Both the position numbers and the translations under genes were made by a program. A DNA stretch of 37,552 nt from Actinomadura fibrosa (GTDB taxonomy: Bacteria > Actinomycetota > Actinomycetes > Streptosporangiales > Streptosporangiaceae): positions 1 to 37,552 of the forward strand of contig NZ_CAACUY010000073.1 in assembly GCF_900659615.1 (NCBI RefSeq), read 5' to 3'. The notes below the pieces were generated by a model. It saw only the letters and a list, made by a program, of their open reading frames with translations. It did no database searches and was not told the DNA's origin. Shown in pieces: positions 16,376 through 23,881 of the stretch (positions within the stretch are counted from its first letter, which is position 1; each line of letters starts with the position of its first letter).

Positions 16376-18016
16376 TTGACCGCCTCGGTAGCGGTGAGGG
16401 ATCCCGAGTCCCCGGCAGGGGCCCCGTCCCGGTGGGGACGGCTCGGCGCGCTGCCATGGGGCTGGATCGGCCCGCTCGCCGTGTCGGCCCTCGCCGGGTT
16501 CCTCGTGTTCCACCGGCTGGGCACGCCCCACGCGATCATCTGGGACGAGACGTACTACGCCAAGGACGCCTGGGCCCTGCTGCACTACGGCGTCGAGCAC
16601 AACTGGCGGATGAGCCAGGACGGCGCCGTCGCCAACGCCCACTTCCTGGCCGGGCACCCCGTCGCGGGCCTCGCGGGCGGCGGCGAGTGGGCGGCCCACC
16701 CGCCGCTCGGCAAGTGGTTCATCGCGGCGGGCATGGCGGTGTTCGGCACCGGCCCGTTCGGGTTCCGGTCCGCGGCCGCCGTCGCGGGCGTCCTGACCGT
16801 GCTGATCCTGGCCCGGACGGCCCGGCGCATGACCGGCTCGACCGTCCTCGGATGCGCAGCGGGGCTGCTGCTGGCGCTCGACGGGTCCTGGCTCGTCTCC
16901 AGCCGCACGGCCCTCCTGGACATCTTCCTGCTGCTCTGGATCGTGGCCGGTTTCGCCTGCCTGGTCGTTGACCGGGACCGGACCCGTGCCGCGCTCGCCG
17001 CGTCCATGGCGAGAACGCCGGCGGAAGACACCGGCGACGGCCCTTCCGGTGACCGGCCCGGCGGCCCGTTCCTGCGGCACGGGTGGCGGATCGGCGCCGG
17101 TCTCTGCTTCGGCCTGGCGTGCGGGACGAAGTGGTCCGGCGTCTACGCCATGGCGTTCTTCTGGCTGCTGGCGCTGCTGTGGGACCGCGGTGCGCGCAAG
17201 GACGCCGGGGTGGCGCGGCCCTGGCGCGGCATGCTGAGACTCGACCTGCTCCCCTCGCTGCTCCAGATGTGGGCGCTCGCCGCAGCCGTCTACCTGGCCG
17301 GCTGGTGGGGGTGGTTCGCCTCCGGGACGAGCGTCCAGGAGGCGCTGTTCGGGCAGCGCCTCCCGGGTTTCCAGCGGGACTGGGCGGCGCGGCATCCGAG
17401 CGGCGTCTGGCCGTCGTTCCTCGACCCGGTCCGGTCGCTGTGGCACTACCACGCGATGACGCTCGACTTCCACGGCTCGGTGACGGCCCCGAACCCGGCG
17501 CAGTCCTGGCCGTGGCAGTGGGCCTACGTCGGGCATCCGGCCGTCATGTACCGCGGCGCCGTGCAGCGGGGCCAGGACGGCTGCGACGCCGCGCGGTGCG
17601 TCACCGAGGTGTCCCATCTCGGCACGCCCGTGCTCTGGTGGTTCTCGGCCGGCGCGCTCCTCGCCGTGCTCGCCTACGCGGTGTTCCTGCGCGACTGGCG
17701 GGCCGGTGCCGCGGCCGGCGGCTACCTGGCGGGCTGGCTGCCCTGGTTCCCGGCCGCGCTCGACGACCGGACCATGTACTCGACGTACGCGCTGCCGATG
17801 CTGCCGTTCGCGGTGCTGGCCGTGGTGCTGCTCTTCGAGGGCGTCCACACCGCCTACCGGGACCGGCCCTGGCGGCGCGCGCTCGTCTCCGCGGGCGGCG
17901 CCGCCTTCGTGCTGGCCGTCGCGGTCAACCTCTACGTCCTCTATCCGATCCTCACGGCCGAACCCGTCTCGGAGAGCGGCTGGCAGTCCCGGCTGTGGCT
18001 CCCCGGCTGGACGTGA
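16376..18016 (+). CDS. pmt: Protein O-mannosyltransferase (dolichyl/polyprenyl-phosphate-mannose type, GT39)
   Basis: A 546-residue polytopic membrane enzyme that moves mannose from polyprenyl-phosphomannose onto Ser/Thr of proteins leaving the cell. The first extracellular loop has the acidic pair D57-E58 in IIWDETYYAKDAW, the expected catalytic site, and HPPLGKWFIAAGMAVFG is also family-typical. About ten hydrophobic helices follow, and the length is close to mycobacterial Pmt (about 500 residues). A ~30-residue polar stretch near residues 205-225 looks like a variable loop. The start is TTG 16376 after GAAGGGTGGG; GTG 16391 is an alternative. It heads a block with DUF6801 secreted proteins, one with a Thr-Pro linker, which are plausible substrates. 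Confidence 0.88.
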   Translation: MTASVAVRDPESPAGAPSRWGRLGALPWGWIGPLAVSALAGFLVFHRLGTPHAIIWDETYYAKDAWALLHYGVEHNWRMSQDGAVANAHFLAGHPVAGLAGGGEWAAHPPLGKWFIAAGMAVFGTGPFGFRSAAAVAGVLTVLILARTARRMTGSTVLGCAAGLLLALDGSWLVSSRTALLDIFLLLWIVAGFACLVVDRDRTRAALAASMARTPAEDTGDGPSGDRPGGPFLRHGWRIGAGLCFGLACGTKWSGVYAMAFFWLLALLWDRGARKDAGVARPWRGMLRLDLLPSLLQMWALAAAVYLAGWWGWFASGTSVQEALFGQRLPGFQRDWAARHPSGVWPSFLDPVRSLWHYHAMTLDFHGSVTAPNPAQSWPWQWAYVGHPAVMYRGAVQRGQDGCDAARCVTEVSHLGTPVLWWFSAGALLAVLAYAVFLRDWRAGAAAGGYLAGWLPWFPAALDDRTMYSTYALPMLPFAVLAVVLLFEGVHTAYRDRPWRRALVSAGGAAFVLAVAVNLYVLYPILTAEPVSESGWQSRLWLPGWT

Positions 18017-18075
18017 TGCGCATGAGCCCGCAGCAGCACGGCAGGGAGCAGGACGGCAGGGAGAGGGGAGCGACC

Positions 18076-19578
18076 ATGAGGGTCCGGAGCCACTGGACGA
18101 TGGCCGTGTTCGGCGCGGCCGTGGTCGGGCTGGGCGCGGTCGCGACCGGCTCGCTGCCCGGTCCCGGCGGCGCGACGGCGAGGGCCCAGGAGGCCGACGC
18201 CGACCTGGGCTACACCTGCGCTTTCCCGTCCGGGACGTCGCAGCGGTTCGGCGTCCGGGTGCGCGGCACGTTCCCGGCGAGCGGGACGGTTGGGCAGCCG
18301 GTGCGCCCGGGCCGCGTCACGGCCGCCGTGACGATCCCGAAGGCGGCGCTGCCCGAGGTGACCGGGCTCGGAGGCGCGTCCGTCGTCGGGACGGCGCAGC
18401 TCGGCACGTCCGTCACGCAGAACGGCAAGTCCGCCCCGGTGAGCTGGGACGGGCTGACCACACCGTCCACACCGGTCGCGGACGGCGCCGACCTGGTGCT
18501 GGCCGCGTCCGGCGACGTCCCGCCGGTGACGCCCGCCGGGACCGGCGACCTCACGTTCGCGGCCGGCGCCCTGACGCTGACGCTCAGCCCGAGGGCGGCG
18601 AACGGCACGACCAGCGGCGCGGCGACCGGACCGGCGACCGGCCAAGCGAACGGCACGGCGGACGGCGGCACGACAGGCGGCGGCACGACAGGCAGTGGCG
18701 CGGCGGGCGGCGCGGGCGGGGCTCCGAAGACGCTGCGGATCACGTGCGAGCCGGTCGCCGGGCAGACGCTGACCCTCGCGACCGTCCCGGTGACCGGCGC
18801 GAGCGGGAGTCCCGCCCCCGAGGCGTCCGCGGCGCCGAAGCCGGGAGCGCGGGCCGCCGCCCCGGCCGGGACGCCACCGGAGTGCGGCTCGTACCCGCCG
18901 CCCTCCGACGACTGGATGCCGGGCTGCGTGTACCTCAGCGGTTTCGCGAACGTCGCGAAGCTCAAGGGCGCGTCCGTGCTCAACGACCCCGAGTTCGCCG
19001 AGCCCGTCCTGACGACCATGGTGTACGCGCTCACCCCGGACGGGAACGGCGCCATGGTGCGGCAGCGGTTCGTCCGCCCGCTGCGGTCCCGGTCCACGTT
19101 CCTGACCTTCGGGTTCATGCCGACCACGGCCACGATGGAGATGACGCAGCGTCCCCTCGACCCGGGGAACCCGTCCGATCCGAAGGACTACGGGACCTAC
19201 GACGCGGTCTCCGGCGCCGACGGCTTCCAGACGGTCACCGCGCACATGCGGATGTCGATCCGCATCTACGACGTCCGCGTCAACGGGACGCCGATGGACG
19301 TGGGCGGACGCTGCCGGACCCGCACCGACGCCGACATCACGCTCAAGGGCCGGCTGCCGAACGTCCTGGAGGCGGGGATGGTCGAGGGCGAGTTCACCAT
19401 TCCCCCCTTCGCGGGCTGCGGCGTCGGCGAGGACCTCGACCCGCTGTTCTCCGGCTCCGTCGCGGGGCCCGGGAACCTGATCCGCGTGAGCCTCGGCGCG
19501 TCCTGCATCCCGGACGTGGAGATCAACTGCCCGCCGGTGCTGCCCGAGCCGCGCCGCTCCGCCGCGCCGCCGGGATGA
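18076..19578 (+). CDS. Secreted two-domain DUF6801 protein with Gly/Thr-rich linker
   Basis: The 500-residue exported protein has a signal peptide ending near residue 37 (ATARA|QEA). The N-domain (~45-175) opens with YTCAFPSGTSQ, the Y/F-x-C-x-FP pattern seen in the two proteins downstream, and ends at RITCEPVAGQ. A low-complexity Gly/Thr/Ala linker (~176-215) interrupts it before that final cysteine. A Pro/Ala-rich segment (~240-270) and the C-domain (~275-490) follow; FGFMPTTATM and DADITLKG align with GFLPVSADI and SDITLK of the next proteins. ATG 18076 has GGGGAG upstream; ATG 18016, overlapping the pmt stop, would add 20 charged residues. It has no sortase signal or membrane anchor. Function unknown. 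Confidence 0.8.
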   Translation: MRVRSHWTMAVFGAAVVGLGAVATGSLPGPGGATARAQEADADLGYTCAFPSGTSQRFGVRVRGTFPASGTVGQPVRPGRVTAAVTIPKAALPEVTGLGGASVVGTAQLGTSVTQNGKSAPVSWDGLTTPSTPVADGADLVLAASGDVPPVTPAGTGDLTFAAGALTLTLSPRAANGTTSGAATGPATGQANGTADGGTTGGGTTGSGAAGGAGGAPKTLRITCEPVAGQTLTLATVPVTGASGSPAPEASAAPKPGARAAAPAGTPPECGSYPPPSDDWMPGCVYLSGFANVAKLKGASVLNDPEFAEPVLTTMVYALTPDGNGAMVRQRFVRPLRSRSTFLTFGFMPTTATMEMTQRPLDPGNPSDPKDYGTYDAVSGADGFQTVTAHMRMSIRIYDVRVNGTPMDVGGRCRTRTDADITLKGRLPNVLEAGMVEGEFTIPPFAGCGVGEDLDPLFSGSVAGPGNLIRVSLGASCIPDVEINCPPVLPEPRRSAAPPG

Positions 19579-19664
19579 GCGCACCCCGGATGAGCACCCC
19601 CGAGCGCACCCCCGGATGAGCGCCACCGGGATGAGCGCCGCCGGATGAGCGAGCCCGGGTGAGC
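19571..19664 (+). repeat. Degenerate short direct repeats, unit CSGGATGAGC
   Basis: Five copies of C[C/G]GGATGAGC start at 19571, 19586, 19612, 19627 and 19641, with a sixth degenerate copy (CCGGGTGAGC) near 19655. Spacing is 14-15 nt with one 26-nt gap. The first copy contains the stop codon of the DUF6801 gene. This looks like local repeat expansion in the gene's 3' untranslated region. Confidence 0.7.
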
Positions 19665-19720
19665 GCCGCAGCGCACCCCATCGCACGTGTAGACGCCCCA
19701 ACGGGAAGAGGAGGACCGCC

Positions 19721-20725
19721 GTGACCCGTCCGAAGGACGACTGGCGCCGCTGGATCGCCGAGAACCTGCTGCTGGGCAACCCGCCCGAGGTGATCCGCGA
19801 GGCGCTGGTCCGCAACGAGTTCAGCGAGGAGGAGGCCGCCCGCGAGGTCGCCGGGGCGCTGGCGAGCCCGTACGTGCAGGGCGGGTCGCGGATCGCGAAC
19901 CGGCTGCGCAAGCGGGAGTGGACCCTCACCGTCTACGGCCGGCTCAGCCGGATGCGCGCGAACGGCGGGACGATCGAGCGCCGCGAGCGGCCGTCCCGGG
20001 ACGAGTTCTTCGAGCAGTACTACTTCCAGAACCGGCCGGTCATCATCACCGGGATGCTGAAGTCGTGGCCCGCGTGCACGAAGTGGGACTTCGACTACTT
20101 CCGGGAGCGTTGCGGGGACCGCGAGGTCGAGGTGCAGTTCGGCCGGGAGTCGGACGAGGACTACGAGATCAATGGACCGAAGCACAAGCGGTTGATGCCG
20201 TTCCGCGAGTACGTCGACCTCGTCGAGTCGGCCGGGACGACCAACGACTTCTACATGACCGCGAACAACGCCTCGCGCAACCGCGCCGCGCTGGACGTGC
20301 TGTGGTCCGACATCGATCCGATCACCGAATACCTGGACGGCGACTCGCCGGACAAGGGCTTCTTCTGGCTCGGGCCGGCCGGGACCAAGACCCCCTACCA
20401 CCATGATCTGACCAACAATTTCATGGCGCAGGTGATGGGCCGCAAGCAGATCAAGATGGTGCCGCTGCACGACACGGCCTACATCTACAACCACCTGCAC
20501 TGCTACTCGGAGGTCGACGCGAGCGCGGTCGACTACGAGCGCTTCCCCGCCATGCGCAAGGCCCAGGTGCTGGAGTGCACGCTGTCGCCCGGCGAGCTGC
20601 TGTTCATCCCGGTCGGCTGGTGGCACTACGTCGAGGGGCTGGACCCCACCGTCACGATGAGCTTCACCAACTTCCTCCGCTTCAACGACTTCGCCGAGAA
20701 CTACACGACGTTCCAGCACCTGTAG
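19721..20725 (+). CDS. JmjC/cupin-8 type 2-oxoglutarate Fe(II) dioxygenase
   Basis: A 334-residue cytosolic protein. Residues ~90-320 form a JmjC-like double-stranded beta-helix. The iron triad is H227-x-D229 in TPYHHDLTNNF and H302 in IPVGWWHYVEG, and a lysine in GRKQIKMVPL is a likely 2-oxoglutarate contact. This is the FIH/cupin-8 hydroxylase layout. Before it lies a separate helical module (residues 6-52: WRRWIAENLLLGN, FSEEEAAREVAGALASPYV) of unknown role, perhaps substrate binding. GTG 19721 follows AGGAGG. No signal peptide is present. It sits between two DUF6801 genes, so hydroxylating them before export is possible, but its substrate is unproven. A strong hairpin follows the stop. 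Confidence 0.85.
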   Translation: MTRPKDDWRRWIAENLLLGNPPEVIREALVRNEFSEEEAAREVAGALASPYVQGGSRIANRLRKREWTLTVYGRLSRMRANGGTIERRERPSRDEFFEQYYFQNRPVIITGMLKSWPACTKWDFDYFRERCGDREVEVQFGRESDEDYEINGPKHKRLMPFREYVDLVESAGTTNDFYMTANNASRNRAALDVLWSDIDPITEYLDGDSPDKGFFWLGPAGTKTPYHHDLTNNFMAQVMGRKQIKMVPLHDTAYIYNHLHCYSEVDASAVDYERFPAMRKAQVLECTLSPGELLFIPVGWWHYVEGLDPTVTMSFTNFLRFNDFAENYTTFQHL

Positions 20726-20726
20726 G

Positions 20727-20766
20727 TCCCGGCCGGCGGCGGGAGCTCACGCGCCGGCGGCCGGGA
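20727..20766 (+). terminator. Strong hairpin terminator after the JmjC gene
   Basis: Arms 20727-20741 and 20752-20766 pair over 15 bp with one mismatch around a 10-nt loop, starting 2 nt after the stop. There is no U-tract, which is common for actinomycete terminators. Confidence 0.7.
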
Positions 20767-21202
20767 ATCTCGCGTCCGATGACAACTTCCGGACGCTCCG
20801 GCCGCCGTGCGCCGCCACTCTGGAAATTCCTGTCACACGACGATGAAATCACCGCCTCGTGCTGCCGGAAAATGACAGTTTTCCGGCACTCGAAATAACT
20901 TCATATCGGTGTTGAGCCAGTGAGTGCGAAGCTCGGGCATTTTGTCAGTAGACCGTGAAGACACCCTCCGGGCTTACGGGTAGTTTACGAGTCCGAAACG
21001 TACGAGATCTGGATCACTCAAGGGATGCCGGCGGACGCCGGCGACCTGGATCCACGGCCCTGCCGTTCTCCGAGTTTCTTGGTGCCGGAATCGTTTCCCG
21101 ACAGTTCGCAGGCGCACACGCAAACCCCTTCCGGAGGTGAGCCGAATCTCGGGGGTCGCACGATCAGGCAGTGCCTCGCCAGATGCACTGGATCTCGTTC
21201 AG
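20767..21202 (+). promoter_or_regulatory. Promoter/leader region of the Thr-Pro DUF6801 gene
   Basis: This 436-nt stretch has no credible gene and is much less GC-rich than its surroundings (especially 20815-20990), as expected of a strong promoter region. The best promoter candidate is AAGACA (20958-20963), 17 nt, TAGTTT (20981-20986), giving a long leader. A GGAGG at 21131-21136 is followed by no well-placed start for the downstream frame. Confidence 0.4.
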
Positions 21203-22603
21203 ATGAAAGGCAGAAAGTTGGAAGACAAGCTCAGCAGGCGCAAGCGGTTCGGTGCCAGGGGACTGGCCGTCGCGGCCATCGGCGGCCTCGGCTTCTCCAT
21301 GCTCGGCGCGATCGCCGCCGGCCCCGCCTCGGCGGACCCGATCAAGCAGACGCTGAACTTCCACTGCGTCTTCCCGCTGATCGGCAACCAGCCGCTCTCG
21401 GTCGACATCGAGTCCGACTTCCCCAGCACCATCAAGGTCGGCGAGCTCTCGCCGCCGTTCCACATCAAGTCGACGGCGCACATCACCGGGACCATCACCA
21501 ACGGCCTGCGCGCGGTGAAGGCCGTCAGCCTGGAGGGCACGGCGTCGGCCGACTCGATCGTGTCCGTCCCGGAGGACCCGAACCTGCCCGTCTCGACGGA
21601 CGTCGTCATCAACAAGGTCGACATCCCGCAGCAGGCCGGGGCGACCTGGGACCTCGTCGCCGAGGGCGACGCCCCGCAGCTCGTGTTCAGCCAGACCGGC
21701 CAGGGCAAGATCACGGTCGTCGGGCTGACCCAGCACATCGACCCGAAGAAGGCCGACGGCACGTCGGTGTGGGCCGGCGGCAAGGACGTCACCTGCACCA
21801 AGGACCCGGGCCAGGACACCCCGTTCGCCTCGTTCACCATCACGGACGGCACCCCGACCCCGACGCCCACCCCCACGCCCACCCCGACCCCCACGCCTAC
21901 TCCCACCCCCACCCCCACTCCGACGCCTACTCCCACCCCGACGCCGACGCCGACGCCTACTCCGACGCCGACGCCGACCCCCACTCCGACGCCCACCCCC
22001 ACCCCCACCCCGACCCCCACTCCCACGCCTACTCCGACCCCGACCCCCACCCCGACTCCTACGCCCACCCCGACCCCCACTCCCGGCGGTGAGCACTACG
22101 ACTTCACCCTGTCCGGCGAGACGTTCGTGAAGGCCCCCAACGGGAAGGCGCCGCTGACCGGTGCCGTGGGCGCGGACCTCAACCTCGACACGGGCGACGT
22201 CACCGCCGACCTGACCCTGAACAAGACCAAGGGCAACTTCCAGATCCTCGGCTTCCTGCCGGTGTCCGCGGACATCGCCCTGGTCACCCAGGGCAAGACG
22301 ACCGGCCTGTACAAGGACGGCCAGCTGACCACCAACTCCAAGGTGATCACCAAGCTGACGTCGTTCAACGTCTTCGGCGCCATCCCGATCGGCGGCGGCG
22401 AGAACTGCCAGACCAAGTCGCCGTCCGACATCACGCTGAAGTCGGCCGCGGGCGAGTTCTTCGACCCGGGCGTCGGCGGCAAGATCAGCGGCCAGTACGA
22501 GCTGTCGTCGATCGACAACTGCGGTCCGCTCACCGGCATCCTCAGCATCTTCACCGCCGGCAAGGGCAACACCATCGACCTGACCCTCACGCCCAAGGCG
22601 TAG
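21203..22603 (+). CDS. Secreted DUF6801 protein with a 39-unit Thr-Pro linker
   Basis: The 466-residue exported protein has a basic N-terminus, a hydrophobic core and an ASA|D cleavage site near residue 44. The N-domain (~48-212) begins FHCVFPLIGNQPL and ends with a second cysteine in VTCTKDPGQD, probably a disulfide pair. Residues 217-294 are an unbroken run of Thr-Pro. The C-domain (~297-466) has GNFQILGFLPVSADI, ENCQTKSPSDITLKS and NCGPLTGILSIF. The run should be a stiff, extended, possibly mannosylated stalk. ATG 21203 lacks a good ribosome site; TTG 21218, after AAAGG, is a real alternative. It has its own promoter region and a hairpin after the stop. Function unknown. Confidence 0.82.
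   Translation: MKGRKLEDKLSRRKRFGARGLAVAAIGGLGFSMLGAIAAGPASADPIKQTLNFHCVFPLIGNQPLSVDIESDFPSTIKVGELSPPFHIKSTAHITGTITNGLRAVKAVSLEGTASADSIVSVPEDPNLPVSTDVVINKVDIPQQAGATWDLVAEGDAPQLVFSQTGQGKITVVGLTQHIDPKKADGTSVWAGGKDVTCTKDPGQDTPFASFTITDGTPTPTPTPTPTPTPTPTPTPTPTPTPTPTPTPTPTPTPTPTPTPTPTPTPTPTPTPTPTPTPTPTPTPTPTPTPTPTPGGEHYDFTLSGETFVKAPNGKAPLTGAVGADLNLDTGDVTADLTLNKTKGNFQILGFLPVSADIALVTQGKTTGLYKDGQLTTNSKVITKLTSFNVFGAIPIGGGENCQTKSPSDITLKSAAGEFFDPGVGGKISGQYELSSIDNCGPLTGILSIFTAGKGNTIDLTLTPKA
21851..22084 (+). repeat. Thr-Pro coding tandem repeat (39 dipeptides)
   Basis: 234 nt encode 39 Thr-Pro pairs without a break. Third positions vary (ACC/ACG/ACT with CCC/CCG/CCT) and include T-ending codons rare elsewhere in the window. 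Longer units such as ACGCCTACTCCC recur, pointing to slippage and duplication. The plus strand is extremely C-rich. Confidence 0.9.
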
Positions 22604-22637
22604 ACGGCGGCGATGAACTGACGCCCGAGCAGGGCGG

Positions 22638-22665
22638 CCCCCGCCGCACCGCGGTGCGGCGGGGG
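22638..22665 (+). terminator. Perfect 28-bp palindromic hairpin
   Basis: Arms 22638-22651 and 22652-22665 are exact reverse complements (14 bp each), 35 nt after the stop of the Thr-Pro protein. There is no U-tract. It probably ends or attenuates transcription before the third DUF6801 gene. Confidence 0.7.
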
Positions 22666-22724
22666 CCCGCCCCATGCCGGGCGCCGACACAGGCCAGAAC
22701 GGGCAGGGCGGGAGCGGGAAGCAC

Positions 22725-23870
22725 GTGAGAACCAACAGGAGAACGGCGGGGACGGGCGGCGCGCTCGCCGTCGCCGCCGCGCTGGTGGCGTCGAGCCTCG
22801 CCGGCGTCGCGGACGCCGGTCCGGCCGCGGCGGCGCCGGTACGGCTCGGGCTCGACTACCACTGCACGTTCCCGCTGCTCGGGCCGCGGCCCGTGCACGT
22901 CGAGCTGAGCTCGGACGTGCCCGCGTCCGTCCAGGTCGGGCAGGTCATGCAGGGGTTCGTCGTGGACTCGGTGTCCACGGTGGACGCCGAGTCGACCCGC
23001 GGCCTCGTCGCGCTGTACTCCACGACGCTGGAGGGCCACGCGCTCGCCGAGGCGACGCTGACGGTGCCCGAGGAACCGGACGGGCTGCCCGTCGAGGTGG
23101 ACTCCGCCCTCGACAAGACCACCCTCCCCGCGTCGGGCTCGTTCACGGTGAAGGGGAAGGGCACGTCCCCGGACCTGACCTTCAGCCGCGCCGGCCGCGG
23201 GAAGGTCACCGTGGGGAACCTGGTGCTGACCCTCACGCCGCGCACGGACGACGGCGGGGAGACGGGCCTCGGCACCTTCGAGTCCGAGTGCACGCAGGAC
23301 CCGGGCCAGAACAACGTCCTCGCCGAGTTCGACATCACCGACCCGGCGACGCAGGGCCCGACCGGGTACACGTACACGCTCAAGGGGACGTCCACGGTCA
23401 AGGCGTCGAACGGGACCGTTCCGCTGACCGGCGGGATGTCGGTCGAGGTCCAGCGCGGCACCGGCGCCGTCACGGGAGACCTGACGCTCGACCCGGCCAA
23501 GGGGAGCTTCCACCTCCTCGGGTTCCTGCCCGCCAGCGCCGACCTGGCCTTCGCCGCCCAAGGGCGGACGACGGGGACCTACACCGGCGGCAAGCTGACC
23601 GCGAAGTCGGCGGTGGCCGTCCGGATGCCGGCGGTCAGCGTGTTCGGCATCCCCCTCGGCGGCGGCGACCAGTGCCGGACGTCGAAGCCGTCCGACATCA
23701 CGCTGACGTCGGCGGGAGCCTTCGACCCCGCCGCGGGCGGGCGCGTGGCCGGCGCGTACGAGCTCGCGCCGCTCGCCGACTGCGGCGTGCTGACCGGTCT
23801 CCTCAGTTCCGCCGTCGCGGGGCCGGGCAACGCCCTCGACCTCACGCTCACCCCGAAGCCGAAGGGCTAG
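22725..23870 (+). CDS. Secreted DUF6801 protein without repeat linker
   Basis: The 381-residue exported protein has a signal peptide with an Ala-rich core ending near residue 38 (AGPAAAA|PVR). The N-domain opens YHCTFPLLGPRPV and closes at SECTQDPGQNN; a ~20-residue joint leads straight into the C-domain (GSFHLLGFLPASADL, KPSDITLTS, CGVLTGLLSS, LDLTLTPK). It is clearly a paralogue of the Thr-Pro protein with the stalk missing. GTG 22725 has GGAG about 10 nt upstream; ATG 22674 would add 17 residues, begins at the edge of the hairpin and has no ribosome site. It is 11 nt from the lipase gene, so these two are co-transcribed. Function unknown. Confidence 0.82.
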   Translation: MRTNRRTAGTGGALAVAAALVASSLAGVADAGPAAAAPVRLGLDYHCTFPLLGPRPVHVELSSDVPASVQVGQVMQGFVVDSVSTVDAESTRGLVALYSTTLEGHALAEATLTVPEEPDGLPVEVDSALDKTTLPASGSFTVKGKGTSPDLTFSRAGRGKVTVGNLVLTLTPRTDDGGETGLGTFESECTQDPGQNNVLAEFDITDPATQGPTGYTYTLKGTSTVKASNGTVPLTGGMSVEVQRGTGAVTGDLTLDPAKGSFHLLGFLPASADLAFAAQGRTTGTYTGGKLTAKSAVAVRMPAVSVFGIPLGGGDQCRTSKPSDITLTSAGAFDPAAGGRVAGAYELAPLADCGVLTGLLSSAVAGPGNALDLTLTPKPKG

Positions 23871-23881
23871 GAGGCCAGGAG

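Noticed and set aside
16183..20790. 13-mer GATGACAACTTCC occurring at 20778-20790 (+) and 16183-16195 (-)
   Set aside because: In 37.5 kb on two strands a number of 13-mer matches are expected by chance, and the two sites differ in their relation to genes.
21137..21202. GTG 21137 as start of the Thr-Pro protein
   Set aside because: The GTG overlaps the GGAGG itself and would add 22 polar residues before the signal peptide.
21199..22080. Minus-strand frame coding Val-Gly repeats, elastin-like
   Set aside because: It is the exact antisense of the Thr-Pro repeat and of a convincing secreted protein; no ribosome site or signal peptide supports it.
21851..22084. CRISPR-like or satellite array
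   Set aside because: The units are 6 nt with no spacers and remain in frame as Thr-Pro inside a coding gene.
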